The notes below the pieces were generated by a model. The model had not been told where the DNA came from. It searched no databases and saw nothing but the letters and a program-made list of their open reading frames with translations. 64,000 nucleotides of DNA, from contig NZ_CXOP01000002.1 in NCBI RefSeq assembly GCF_001269345.1, forward strand, positions 186,853 to 250,852, written 5' to 3'. The stretch comes from Limnohabitans sp. 2KL-27 (GTDB lineage: Bacteria > Pseudomonadota > Gammaproteobacteria > Burkholderiales > Burkholderiaceae_C). This document shows, in pieces, positions 47,162-56,490 of this stretch (positions within the stretch are counted from its first letter, which is position 1; each line of letters starts with the position of its first letter). A program made the position numbers and the translations under genes.

Positions 47162-48139
47162 ATGACCACCGACACCCAGCCCAGCCTGAGCCCCGAGCAA
47201 GACGCGTATTTGCGCGAGCGCTCGGACTGGATGGGTGCTTATTTGGTGCTGCACGCTTGGGGCGTGATCGCCTTGGCCATGGCGTTTTTCGTGGCTTGGC
47301 CCAACCCTTTGAGCTTCGTGGTGGCGGTGGTCATCATCGGCGGACGTCAGCTGGGTCTGGCGATTTTGATGCACGATGCAGCGCATCGGGCTTTGTTCAA
47401 AAACGCCCGACTGAACGACACGCTGGGCGCTTTTTTGTGCGGCTGGCCTGTGGGTGCCAGCCTTGCGCAGTACCGACCCTACCACCTGAGCCACCACCGC
47501 CACACCCAGCAGGCCGAAGACCCCGACCTGATTTTGTCGGCCCCATTTCCGATCAGCCCACAAAGCTTCTGGCGCAAGATGCGGCGCGACATTCTGGGCA
47601 TCACCGGATACCAACGGCGCATGGAATTTTTCCGCATGGAAATGGGCGACAGCCCCAGCCGCTGGCAGCGGCTGAAGAACCTGATCAACGCAGAAAAATA
47701 CTTCTTCCTCAGCAACCTGGCCATCTTCGCCGTCACGGCCGCCGCTGGGGTGTGGTGGGCCTACTTCCTGCTGTGGCTGCTGCCCTTGCTCACTTGGTAC
47801 CAAGTGATCAGCCGCGTTCGCAACATCGCCGAGCATGCGGTGGTGGGCGACAACGATGACCGCCTGCGCAACACACGCACCACGATGGCCCACTGGGGCA
47901 TGCGCATGGTGCTGGCACCGTACTGGGTCAACTACCACCTGGAGCACCACCTGTTTGTGTTCACCCCTTGCTGGAAGTTGCCAGCAGCGCACGCCATGCT
48001 GATGGCGCAAGGCTTTGGCCCACGCATGGAGCTGGCCCCGGGCTACCTGGCCGTGCTGCGCCAAGCCACTGCCAAGAACCACGATGGTCCGGGCACGCCT
48101 TCAGGCGGCAAGCCACGCAAAACGGCCGCCATGATTTGA
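47162..48139 (+). CDS. Fatty acid desaturase (second type)
   Basis: Membrane di-iron desaturase/hydroxylase, 325 residues. Histidine boxes: HDAAHRALF, HLSHHRHTQQAEDPD and YHLEHHLFVF, with two pairs of hydrophobic segments. The HxxHHxH and EHH pattern differs from the desaturase at the window start, so substrate or position specificity probably differs. The start is the ATG of MTTDTQPSLSPEQ. The neighbouring acyl-CoA synthetase could act on the same acyl chains. Confidence 0.87.
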   Translation: MTTDTQPSLSPEQDAYLRERSDWMGAYLVLHAWGVIALAMAFFVAWPNPLSFVVAVVIIGGRQLGLAILMHDAAHRALFKNARLNDTLGAFLCGWPVGASLAQYRPYHLSHHRHTQQAEDPDLILSAPFPISPQSFWRKMRRDILGITGYQRRMEFFRMEMGDSPSRWQRLKNLINAEKYFFLSNLAIFAVTAAAGVWWAYFLLWLLPLLTWYQVISRVRNIAEHAVVGDNDDRLRNTRTTMAHWGMRMVLAPYWVNYHLEHHLFVFTPCWKLPAAHAMLMAQGFGPRMELAPGYLAVLRQATAKNHDGPGTPSGGKPRKTAAMI

Positions 48140-48218
48140 GGCCTGCTCCACCATTTTTTCCCCAACCCGACAGGCAAGGGCCAGCACAGGGGCGGCTTGC
48201 CAGAAAGCTTGAACCGAC

Positions 48219-49748
48219 ATGAACATCGCCCTTTGGCTGGCCCGCAGCGCCGAACGTTACCCGCAGCAAGCGGCCATTGCGCATGGCACCGACGTCTGGT
48301 GCGACTACGCCGAGTTCGCCCGCCGCGCCGCGCGCACGGCCCACTGGCTGCGCAGCCAAGGTGTTCAGCCGGGCGACCGGGTCATGCTGTTCATGCACAA
48401 CGCGCCCGCCTACTTGCCCTTGATGTGGGGCATCTGGTGGTGTGGTGGTGTGGCTGTGCCGGTGAATGCCAAACTGCACGAACGCGAAGCGGCCTGGATT
48501 GCCGGGCACAGTCAAGCGCGTCTGGCGCTGGTCGACGACGAGCGCGCCAACGGCCTGCAGCAGGCTTTGCACGAGATCAAAGTCAACACGCAGGTGCAGG
48601 CTGACCACCGTTTCATGCAGCAGGCCCATGGCCCGCAGCTGTCTTTGCAGGCCCGCGAAGACGACGACCCGGTTTGGTTGTTTTACACCAGCGGCACCAC
48701 CGGCAGGCCCAAAGGTGTGGTGCTGTGCGGGCGCCAATTGCGCGGCTGCACGCTGGCGTATTTCAGCTCAGTGCAAACTGTGCAGCGCGGCGACACGATG
48801 CTGCACCCCGCACCGCTGTCGCACGGCGGCGGCATGTACCACCTGCCTTATGTGCTCAACGCCGGATTGAACGTGGTGCCCCGCTCTGACGGCTTTGACC
48901 CGCACGAAGCCCTGAAGCTGGCCGCGCACTGGCAGCAGGCCTCGTTTTTTGCAGCGCCCACCATGGTGCGGCGGCTGGTCGATGCGGCACGCACTTTGCC
49001 GCAACGGCCACAGGGCCTGGCCACCATCGTCTATGGCGGTGGCCCCATGTACCTGGCCGACATCGAAGAGGCTTTGCAGGTGATCGGGCCGCACTTTGCG
49101 CAGATCTACGGACAAGGCGAATGTCCGATGACCATCAGCGTGCTGCCCAAGAGCGATGTGCTGGACACCGGCCACCCACGCTGGCGCGAACGCCTGGCCT
49201 CGGTGGGCCATGCACAGGCCATGGTCGAAATCAGAATTTGCGATGAGGCAGGCTCCGAACTGCCCCTGGGTGAAGTGGGCGAGATTTGTGTGCGCAGTGA
49301 GTTGGTCATGGCCGGCTATTGGCAGGATCCGGAGGCCACGGCCAAAGCGATTCGCAACGGTTGGCTGCAGACCGGCGATGTGGGCCGCCTGGACGCCGAT
49401 GGCTACCTGAGCCTGCTCGACCGCTCCAAGGACATGGTGATCAGCGGCGGCACCAACATTTATCCGCGCGAAGTCGAAGAAGCGCTGCTCACGCACCCGC
49501 AAGTGGCCGAGGTCTCGGTGATCGGCCGCCCCGACCCCGAGTGGGGCGAGGTGGTGGTGGCCTTTGTGGTGTGCCGCGAAGCCTTGAGCGTGGCCGAGCT
49601 GGACGCGCACTGCCTGGCCCAGGTCGCTCGCTTCAAGCGCCCCAAGCACTACCACCTGGTGCAAAGCCTACCCAAGAACCACTACGGCAAGGTGCTGAAA
49701 ACCGAGCTGCGTGCTGCCGATGCACGGCACATGCAAACCCTGGCATGA
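48219..49748 (+). CDS. Acyl-CoA synthetase (AMP-forming)
   Basis: Adenylate-forming enzyme of the ANL superfamily, 509 residues, converting a carboxylic acid to its CoA thioester. The P-loop-like LFYTSGTTGRPKGVVL, YGQGECPM (adenine site), TGDVGRLDADGYLSLLDRSKDMVISGG (hinge and Asp) and PKNHYGKVLKTELR with the catalytic Lys are all visible. The substrate may be a medium-chain or aromatic acid. It lies upstream of the ABC transporter genes on the same strand, so it may activate the imported acid. Confidence 0.88.
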   Translation: MNIALWLARSAERYPQQAAIAHGTDVWCDYAEFARRAARTAHWLRSQGVQPGDRVMLFMHNAPAYLPLMWGIWWCGGVAVPVNAKLHEREAAWIAGHSQARLALVDDERANGLQQALHEIKVNTQVQADHRFMQQAHGPQLSLQAREDDDPVWLFYTSGTTGRPKGVVLCGRQLRGCTLAYFSSVQTVQRGDTMLHPAPLSHGGGMYHLPYVLNAGLNVVPRSDGFDPHEALKLAAHWQQASFFAAPTMVRRLVDAARTLPQRPQGLATIVYGGGPMYLADIEEALQVIGPHFAQIYGQGECPMTISVLPKSDVLDTGHPRWRERLASVGHAQAMVEIRICDEAGSELPLGEVGEICVRSELVMAGYWQDPEATAKAIRNGWLQTGDVGRLDADGYLSLLDRSKDMVISGGTNIYPREVEEALLTHPQVAEVSVIGRPDPEWGEVVVAFVVCREALSVAELDAHCLAQVARFKRPKHYHLVQSLPKNHYGKVLKTELRAADARHMQTLA

Positions 49749-49913
49749 CATGGACCTTGAAGGGACAGGCGACTCGCCGCCCATGCCGCGTGCGTGACAG
49801 ACACTTGCGTGACAAGACCCCGGGATAACCATGACATGAAACTGACGATCCCCCCGCACAATCGGACCGCTTAGCAAGCCACAACCGCCGAACAATGAAC
49901 CAGAGCAGTCCAG

Positions 49914-50690
49914 ATGTCCAGCAATTTCATTCTTGAAACCCGCGAGCTTGTCAAAGAGTTCAAGGGCTTCGTTGCCGTCAACGGCGTGAGCCTGAATGTG
50001 CAGCGTGGTCACATCCACGCGCTGATCGGCCCCAACGGCGCAGGCAAGACCACCGTCTTCAACCTGCTGACCAAATTCCTGATCCCCACCCGTGGGCAGA
50101 TCCTGTTCAACGGCCACGACATCACGTCAGAGAAGCCATCTCAGGTGGCGCGGCGCGGCATCGTGCGGTCCTTTCAGATCTCGGCCACTTTCCCCAACCT
50201 CACGGTCATGGAAAACGTGCGCATCGGTCTGCAACGCGCCACCGGCACTTCGATGCACTTTTGGCGTTCCGAACGCAGCCTGAACCAACTCAACGACCAG
50301 GCCATGGCATTGCTCGACCAGGTCGATTTGGGCAACATGGCCGACCTGACGGCAGTGGAGTTGCCTTATGGCCGCAAGCGCGCCCTGGAGATCGCCACCA
50401 CCTTGGCCATGGACCCCGAGCTGATGTTGCTGGACGAGCCCACACAGGGCATGGGCCACGAAGACGTGGACCGGGTCACGCAGCTGATCAAAAAAGTCGG
50501 TGCCAACCGCACCATCTTGATGGTGGAACACAACATGAATGTGGTGTCAAAAATTGCCGACACCATCAGTGTCTTGCAACGTGGACAGGTGATTGCAGAA
50601 GGGCCTTACGCCGTGGTGTCGCAAAACCCCCAAGTGCTCGAAGCCTACATGGGCACGACCGATAACCAACTGGAGGGGGCCCATGGCTGA
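49914..50690 (+). CDS. livG: Branched-chain amino acid-type ABC transporter ATP-binding protein (LivG-like)
   Basis: 258 residues. Walker A GPNGAGKTTVFNLLT (normal Lys), a LivG-type Q-loop (GIVRSFQISATFPNLTVMEN), the signature region ELPYGRKRALEIATTLA (LSGGQ replaced by LPYGRKR, usual for LivG), Walker B LMLLDEPTQGMG and H-loop VEHNMNVV. First gene of a five-gene unit livG-livF-receptor-livH-livM. Overlaps livF by eight bases. Confidence 0.92.
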   Translation: MSSNFILETRELVKEFKGFVAVNGVSLNVQRGHIHALIGPNGAGKTTVFNLLTKFLIPTRGQILFNGHDITSEKPSQVARRGIVRSFQISATFPNLTVMENVRIGLQRATGTSMHFWRSERSLNQLNDQAMALLDQVDLGNMADLTAVELPYGRKRALEIATTLAMDPELMLLDEPTQGMGHEDVDRVTQLIKKVGANRTILMVEHNMNVVSKIADTISVLQRGQVIAEGPYAVVSQNPQVLEAYMGTTDNQLEGAHG

Positions 50691-51393
50691 GTCCAAAGAA
50701 TTCCTGCGCATCAGCAACCTGCAGTCCTGGTACGGCGAGTCGCACATCCTGCACGGGGTGGACATGACCGTCAACGAAGGCGAGGTCGTCACCTTGCTCG
50801 GTCGCAACGGCGCCGGGCGCACCACCACCGTCAAATCCATCCTGGGCTTGGTGGGCCGGCGCACCGGCTCCATCACCATCAATGGCCAGGAAACCGTCAA
50901 CTGGGCGCCGCACCAGATCGCCAAATTGGGCTTGGGTTATTGCCCTGAAGAGCGCGGTATTTTCTCGGCCCTGACTTGCGAAGAAAACCTGTTGTTGCCG
51001 CCCGTGATTGCCCCCAATGGCATGTCGGTCGAAGAAATCTACGACATGTTCCCCAACCTGCTGGAGCGCCGCAACAGCCCCGGCACGCGCCTGTCGGGCG
51101 GTGAGCAGCAAATGCTGGCCGTGGGCCGCATCCTGCGCACAGGCGCTCGGTTTTTGCTGCTCGACGAAATTTCTGAAGGTTTGGCCCCTGTGATCGTGCA
51201 GGCCCTGGCCCGCATGATCACATCCCTCAAGGCCAAGGGCTTCACGATCATCATGGTGGAGCAGAACTTCCGGTTTGCCGCGCCCTTGGCGGACCGGTTT
51301 TATGTGATGGAACATGGTCAGATGGTGGAAACCTTCAGCTCGCAAGAGCTGTCCTCCAAGATGGGCATGTTGAACGAGTACCTGGGTGTGTGA
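50683..51393 (+). CDS. livF: Branched-chain amino acid-type ABC transporter ATP-binding protein (LivF-like)
   Basis: 236 residues with a GGAGGGG site before the ATG. The Walker A is GRNGAGRTTTVKS: the usual Lys is Arg (codon CGC). The signature RLSGGEQQMLAVGRIL, Walker B FLLLDEISEGLAP and H-loop VEQNFRFA are intact. Some proteobacterial LivF proteins share this Arg (recollection), so it may be functional with LivG providing the hydrolysing site. Ends 27 bases before the receptor gene. Confidence 0.9.
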   Translation: MAESKEFLRISNLQSWYGESHILHGVDMTVNEGEVVTLLGRNGAGRTTTVKSILGLVGRRTGSITINGQETVNWAPHQIAKLGLGYCPEERGIFSALTCEENLLLPPVIAPNGMSVEEIYDMFPNLLERRNSPGTRLSGGEQQMLAVGRILRTGARFLLLDEISEGLAPVIVQALARMITSLKAKGFTIIMVEQNFRFAAPLADRFYVMEHGQMVETFSSQELSSKMGMLNEYLGV

Positions 51394-51419
51394 TTTTTTT
51401 TCTAACTGGAGACAACACG

Positions 51420-52634
51420 ATGAAACGCAAACTTCTTTCCCTGGCCACAATGGCCGCCTGTGCCTTCGCTGGTGGCGCACAAGCCCAGATCTCTGACGGC
51501 ATCGTCAAGATCGGTGTGCTCAACGACATGTCGGGTCTGTATTCCGACATCACCGGTCCTGGCTCGGTGACGGCCGCCAAAATGGCCGTCGAGGACTACA
51601 TCAAAGCCACCAAGAGCACGCTCAAAGTGGAAATCGTGGGCGCTGACCACCAGAACAAGCCCGACGTGGGCTCCAATGTGGCACGCCAATGGTTTGACAC
51701 TGACAAAGTGGACATGATCGCCGACGTGCCCACATCTTCTGTGGGTTTGGCCGTGGCCAAAATTGCCAGCGACAAGGGCAAGCTGCACGTCAACTCCGGC
51801 TCGGCCACCGCCGACCTGAGCGGCAAGGCCTGCAACGCCAACACCATCCACTGGGCTTATGACACCTGGATGCTGGCCAACGGCACGGGCAAAGCCATTG
51901 TCAAAAGCGGCGGCAACACCTGGTTCTTCCTGACCGCTGACTACGCCTTCGGTCACGCCCTGGAGCGTGACACCGAAGCCGTGGTGACCAAGAACGGCGG
52001 CCGTGTTGTGGGCAAAGTGCGCACCCCCTTCCCGACACAGGACTTCTCCTCTTTCTTGCTGCAAGCCCAAGCCTCCAAAGCCAAGATCATTGGCTTGGCC
52101 AACGCCGGTGGCGACACCACCAACTCCATCAAGCAAGCGGCTGAATTCGGCATCACCAAGGGCGGCCAGAACCTGGCCGGTCTGCTGGTGTTCTTGCCCG
52201 ACGTTCACTCGCTGGGCCTGAACATCGCGCAAGGTCTGATGCTGACAGAAACCTTTTACTGGGATCTGAACGACAACACACGTGCCTTCTCCAAGCGTTT
52301 TGCAGCAGCCCAAGGCGGCAAGATGCCTTCGATGGTGCAAGCCGGTGTCTATTCCAGCGTGATTCACTACCTGAAGGCCGTTGACGCTGCCAAGACCGAT
52401 GACGGCACCAAGGTCGCCGCCAAGATGAAAGAGTTGCCCACAGACGATCCGATCTTCGGCAAGGGCTCGGTCCGTCCCGACGGCCGCAAGATCCACCCAG
52501 CCTACCTGTTTGAGGTGAAAAAGCCTGCCGAGTCCAAGGGCCCTTACGACTACTACAAGCTGGTCGCCACGATCCCTGCCAACGAGGCATTCCGCCCATT
52601 GGCCGAGAGCGAGTGCCCGCTGGTCAAGAAGTAA
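51420..52634 (+). CDS. ABC transporter periplasmic substrate-binding protein (LivK-like)
   Basis: 404 residues with a signal peptide (KLLSLATMAACAFAGGAQA). The mature part starts ISDGIVKIGVLNDMSGLYSDITGPGS, the type I peripheral-binding fold. About 25 residues longer than LivK, like receptors for aromatic or aliphatic acids and amides. The ligand cannot be read from sequence. The start is MKRKLLSL with GGAG just upstream. Confidence 0.9.
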   Translation: MKRKLLSLATMAACAFAGGAQAQISDGIVKIGVLNDMSGLYSDITGPGSVTAAKMAVEDYIKATKSTLKVEIVGADHQNKPDVGSNVARQWFDTDKVDMIADVPTSSVGLAVAKIASDKGKLHVNSGSATADLSGKACNANTIHWAYDTWMLANGTGKAIVKSGGNTWFFLTADYAFGHALERDTEAVVTKNGGRVVGKVRTPFPTQDFSSFLLQAQASKAKIIGLANAGGDTTNSIKQAAEFGITKGGQNLAGLLVFLPDVHSLGLNIAQGLMLTETFYWDLNDNTRAFSKRFAAAQGGKMPSMVQAGVYSSVIHYLKAVDAAKTDDGTKVAAKMKELPTDDPIFGKGSVRPDGRKIHPAYLFEVKKPAESKGPYDYYKLVATIPANEAFRPLAESECPLVKK

Positions 52635-52667
52635 TTTCATCCCATTGTTCAAGCAAGTCGATACATC

Positions 52668-53552
52668 ATGGAAATCTTTGGCATACCTTCACAAGCCCTG
52701 TTCGGGCAATTGCTGATCGGGCTGATCAACGGCTCTTTTTACGCATTGCTTTCGCTGGGCCTGGCCGTGATTTTCGGCTTGCTGAACATCATCAACTTCA
52801 CCCATGGCGCCCAGTACATGCTGGGCGCCTTTGTGGCCTACCTTGGCTTGACCAAGCTGGGCATCAATTACTGGGTCGCGCTCGTCGTGACGCCTGTGGT
52901 GGTGGGTGCCACCGGCATGCTGATTGAGCGCACCATGCTCAAACAGCTGTACAAGCTCGACCACCTGTATGGCCTGCTGCTCACCTTCGGTCTGGCCTTG
53001 ATCATTCAGGGTTTGTTCCGCCACGAATTCGGCTCTTCGGGCATGCCCTATCCGGTCCCCGAAGTCTTCAAAGGTGCTTACAACACCGGTTTCATGTTTT
53101 TGCCCAAGTACCGCGCCTGGGTCATTGTGGCCTCGCTGGTGGTGTGCCTGACCACCTGGTACGTGATCGAGCGGACCAAACTGGGCGCCTATCTGCGCGC
53201 CGCCACCGAAAACCCCAGCTTGGTGCAAGCCTTCGGCATCAACGTGCCGCGCATGATCACCCTGACTTATGGCTTCGGCGTGGGTCTGGCCGCTTTTGCA
53301 GGTGTGATGGCCGCACCCATTTACCAAGTCAACCCGACCATGGGCGCCGACATCATCATCGTGGTGTTTGCCGTGGTGGTGATTGGCGGCATGGGCTCCA
53401 TCATGGGCGCCATCCTCACGGGTTTTGGCCTGGGGCTGATCGAGGGCCTGGTCAAGGTGTTTTACCCAGAAGCTTCCAGCACGGTGATTTTCATCATCAT
53501 GACCATCGTTCTTTTGATCAAGCCTGCAGGCCTGTTCGGCACCCAGAAGTAA
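52668..53552 (+). CDS. livH: Branched-chain amino acid-type ABC transporter permease (LivH-like)
   Basis: 294 residues, about eight membrane segments. LINGSFYALLSLGLAVIFGLLNIINFTHGAQYMLGAFVAY is the characteristic start of LivH. The coupling EAA-like loop lies near RAATENPSLVQAFGIN. Confidence 0.93.
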   Translation: MEIFGIPSQALFGQLLIGLINGSFYALLSLGLAVIFGLLNIINFTHGAQYMLGAFVAYLGLTKLGINYWVALVVTPVVVGATGMLIERTMLKQLYKLDHLYGLLLTFGLALIIQGLFRHEFGSSGMPYPVPEVFKGAYNTGFMFLPKYRAWVIVASLVVCLTTWYVIERTKLGAYLRAATENPSLVQAFGINVPRMITLTYGFGVGLAAFAGVMAAPIYQVNPTMGADIIIVVFAVVVIGGMGSIMGAILTGFGLGLIEGLVKVFYPEASSTVIFIIMTIVLLIKPAGLFGTQK

Positions 53553-53556
53553 GACC

Positions 53557-54516
53557 ATGACCACTGTCTCGACCCCCTCTCTCAAGACCCAGTCGTTCAC
53601 ACACCAGTGGGTGGCCTTTGCCATCATGGTGATGGTGCTGGTCATTGCGCCCATCTGGGTCTACCCCATCTTCCTGATGAAGGTCATGTGCTTTGCCTTG
53701 TTTGCATGCGCCTTCAACTTGCTGATCGGTTTTGGTGGCCTGCTGTCTTTTGGCCATGCCATGTTTTTGGGCACCGCCGGTTATGCCGCCGCACACGCCG
53801 CCAAAGTTTGGGGCTGGAACCCGGAGCTGGCGGTGTTGTTTGCCACCGCTTGCTCTGGGTTACTGGCGCTGGTCACCGGCATGCTGGCCATTCGCCGGCA
53901 AGGCATTTATTTCGCGATGATCACCTTGGCGTTTTCGCAGATGGTGTTCTTTTTCTACCTGCAAACGCCTTTCACAGGTGGCGAAGACGGCATCCAGTCG
54001 GTGCCACGCGGCAAGCTGTTTGGCATGTTCGATTTGTCTGAAAACTCGGCCATGTACATGTTTGTGCTGGCGATTTTCCTGGCCGGTTTTGCCCTGATCT
54101 GGCGCATCATTTATTCGCCCTTTGGCCAGATCCTCAAAGCCATCCGCGAAAACCAGGACCGCGCCATCTCGCTGGGTTACGACACCGACATGTTCAAGTT
54201 GATCGCTTTTGTGATCTCGGGCGCATTGGCAGGCACGGCCGGTGCCACCAAGTCCCTGGTCTTCCAGTTGGCCTCGCTGACAGACGTGCATTGGTCCATG
54301 TCGGGTGAGGTGGTCTTGATGACCCTGCTGGGCGGCCTGGGCACCTTGTTTGGCCCGGTGGTGGGCGCAGCGGTGATCGTGAGCATGCAAAACTACCTGG
54401 CCCAGTTCGGTGCCTGGGTCACCATCATCCAGGGCGTGATCTTTGTCGTCTGCGTGCTGGCTTTCCGCCGGGGCATCATTGGCGAAATCGCCAACTGGAT
54501 CAAGAAGCCACTGTGA
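53557..54516 (+). CDS. livM: Branched-chain amino acid-type ABC transporter permease (LivM-like)
   Basis: 319 residues with eight to nine membrane segments. FNLLIGFGGLLSFGHAMFLGTAGYAAAH and the coupling loop ILKAIRENQDRAISLGYDT are typical of LivM. Last gene of the transporter operon, followed by a terminator. Confidence 0.93.
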   Translation: MTTVSTPSLKTQSFTHQWVAFAIMVMVLVIAPIWVYPIFLMKVMCFALFACAFNLLIGFGGLLSFGHAMFLGTAGYAAAHAAKVWGWNPELAVLFATACSGLLALVTGMLAIRRQGIYFAMITLAFSQMVFFFYLQTPFTGGEDGIQSVPRGKLFGMFDLSENSAMYMFVLAIFLAGFALIWRIIYSPFGQILKAIRENQDRAISLGYDTDMFKLIAFVISGALAGTAGATKSLVFQLASLTDVHWSMSGEVVLMTLLGGLGTLFGPVVGAAVIVSMQNYLAQFGAWVTIIQGVIFVVCVLAFRRGIIGEIANWIKKPL

Positions 54517-54545
54517 TGCCACGCCACTGAGCTGCAGCTCAGCCA

Positions 54546-54576
54546 ACAAAAAACCGCTCTGCTGAGCGGTTTTTTT
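54546..54576. terminator. Bidirectional terminator after livM
   Basis: AAACCGCTC / GAGCGGTTT stem, TGCT loop, with A-run before and T-run after. It serves livM and the convergent cupin gene. Confidence 0.88.
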
Positions 54577-54593
54577 ATGGGCAGTAAAGCCGT

Positions 54594-55109
54594 TCAGCGC
54601 ATGAAGGTCTTCACGTGATCGGCCCCCAGCCCCACGGCCTCAAAGTGGGCGCGGTACTTCTCGATGCGGGTGAACACGTCGTCGTAACCGGTGGCATTGC
54701 CTTGCGTGTCCACGTACATCAAGGCGCCATGTACGGTGAACATCGTCACCATGTCCTGGCAATCGTCCGGCACCACCAGGGTGTGGGTCTCGCCCGGGGG
54801 TTCGAACACGTAGCTGCCTTCTTCGGCCACCCAGTCATGCTCCAGATACAGCCATTTGCCGCGCAACACATGCGCATGCACCTGGCCCGAATGGCGGTGG
54901 CGCTGCAACAGGCCCGAGCGCTTGACCTTGAGCAGGTGCACATAAAAGCCACCCGTCACGTTCAGGTGCAGCGGGCGTGACCAGATGCCTGGCGCCACAG
55001 GCGCCCACAAGCGCTCGTCTTCGGTTTGCACATCGTGCACCACCATGTCGGGGGCCATGCCCCAAGGCTGGGGTTTGGCATAAGGCTGGCGATCATCACT
55101 GTCACTCAT
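54594..55109 (-). CDS. Cupin domain protein (dihydroxyacetophenone dioxygenase-like)
   Basis: 171 residues. One cupin fold: HRHSGQVHAHVLRGKWLYLE (metal His ligands, first cupin motif) and GSYVFEPPGETHTLVV (second motif with Pro and His). It resembles the 2,4'-dihydroxyacetophenone dioxygenase/ChrR-like group. The substrate is unknown. The ATG at 55109 has an AAGGAG site. It diverges from the HAD gene. Confidence 0.75.
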   Translation of the reverse strand: MSDSDDRQPYAKPQPWGMAPDMVVHDVQTEDERLWAPVAPGIWSRPLHLNVTGGFYVHLLKVKRSGLLQRHRHSGQVHAHVLRGKWLYLEHDWVAEEGSYVFEPPGETHTLVVPDDCQDMVTMFTVHGALMYVDTQGNATGYDDVFTRIEKYRAHFEAVGLGADHVKTFMR

Positions 55110-55210
55110 CGGGGGTCTCCTTAGAACTGTCACCCACGATAATGCCAACGGTGCCGCGTGTCTGCTCTTTGGGTGACAGCCATTTGGCCGGTGCGTGGAA
55201 CAATGTGGCC

Positions 55211-55927
55211 ATGCACACCCCCGACTTCGCCCCCGACAGCGTCCAGGTTCTGGCATTTGATATTTTCGGCACTATCGTCGATTGGCATGGCAGCATCGTG
55301 CGCGAGGTGCAGGCCCTGTACCCCCAAGTGGACGGCGACGCCTTGGCCCTGGCCTGGCGGGCGGGCTACCAACCCGCCATGCAGCGGGTGATGAGCGGCG
55401 AGCTCGGTTGGACCTTGATCGACGATTTGAACCGTATGATTTTGGACCGCCTGCTGCCCGAATTTGGCCTGGCACATTTGAAAGAAGCCGAACGCCAACA
55501 CCTCAACCGCGTCTGGCACCGCTTGGATGCCTGGCCTGACAGTGTGTCGGGGCTCACGCGTTTAAAGCGCCGATTCACCATCACCACCTTGTCGAATGGC
55601 AACATCGGATTGCTCACGAACATGGCCAAGCGGGCCAGCTTGCCTTGGGACTGTGTGCTGAGTGCAGAAGTATTTCGCGCCTACAAACCCGACCCGGCCA
55701 CCTACCTGGGCGTGGCGAAGGTGTTCAACCTGATGCCCGAACAAGTCATGCTGGTGGCCGCACACCATGAGGACTTGGCAGGCGCGCGTGCATGCGGCTT
55801 GCGCACCGCCTACATCGAGCGCGCTTTCGAGTTTGGCGCAAGCCATCCCAAAGATGTCTCGCCCCAGGCGGGCAATGACCTGCATGCCCTGGATTTGAAC
55901 GCCCTGGCCGATCAACTCGGTTGCTGA
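55211..55927 (+). CDS. HAD superfamily hydrolase, haloacid dehalogenase type II
   Basis: 238 residues. Motif I AFDIFGTIVDW (nucleophile Asp), motif II TTLSNGNIG, motif III Lys in FRAYKPDPATYLG and motif IV VAAHHEDLAGARACGLRTAYI. The late Ala-His-His and the Tyr/Lys pattern fit type II 2-haloacid dehalogenases, but a phosphatase role is also possible. The start is an ATG directly after a weak GTGG stretch. Confidence 0.82.
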   Translation: MHTPDFAPDSVQVLAFDIFGTIVDWHGSIVREVQALYPQVDGDALALAWRAGYQPAMQRVMSGELGWTLIDDLNRMILDRLLPEFGLAHLKEAERQHLNRVWHRLDAWPDSVSGLTRLKRRFTITTLSNGNIGLLTNMAKRASLPWDCVLSAEVFRAYKPDPATYLGVAKVFNLMPEQVMLVAAHHEDLAGARACGLRTAYIERAFEFGASHPKDVSPQAGNDLHALDLNALADQLGC

Positions 55928-55932
55928 GGCAT

Positions 55933-56487
55933 TCAGTGACCGTCGTAGGCCACCAAGGTGAACAGTTTCAAACCCGCACTGCGCAAGCGTTGTGAGCCAC
56001 CCAGCTCAGGCAAGTCCACAATGGCGGCCCCTTCGATCACGGTGGCCCCAAGCTTTTCAAGCAGTTTCTTACCGGCCATCATGGTGCCACCCGTGGCAAT
56101 CAGGTCGTCAATCAGCAGCACGCGCTGGCCAGGCTGGACGGCATCGGTGTGCAACTCGATCGTGGCGCTGCCATATTCCAGCTCGTAGGTTTCTTCCACC
56201 GTGGTGAAGGGCAGCTTGCCTTTTTTGCGGATGGGGACAAAACCCAGCCCCAGCTCGTAGGCCACGACCGAGCCCAAAATGAAACCGCGTGCGTCGAGCC
56301 CCGCCACCACGTCTGGGCGCAAGGCCGGGTGCATGTAGCGGTGTACAAAGGCATCGATCAGCACCCGAAAAACCCGCGGGTCTTGCAGCAGTGGCGTGAT
56401 GTCACGGAACTGCACGTCCGGCGCAGGCCAATCGGGCACGGTGCGGATGTGGCTTTTCAAATAATCGTTGACGTTCAGATCGTCCAT
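55933..56487 (-). CDS. apt: Adenine phosphoribosyltransferase
   Basis: 184 residues; salvages adenine with PRPP to AMP. The PRPP loop [14 protein letters not shown], the [10 protein letters not shown] motif and FRDITPLL near the N-terminus are all present. It lies directly downstream of the kefB/C-like gene, with four bases between them, so the two form an operon. Confidence 0.97.
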   Translation of the reverse strand: MDDLNVNDYLKSHIRTVPDWPAPDVQFRDITPLLQDPRVFRVLIDAFVHRYMHPALRPDVVAGLDARGFILGSVVAYELGLGFVPIRKKGKLPFTTVEETYELEYGSATIELHTDAVQPGQRVLLIDDLIATGGTMMAGKKLLEKLGATVIEGAAIVDLPELGGSQRLRSAGLKLFTLVAYDGH

Positions 56488-56490
56488 GCC

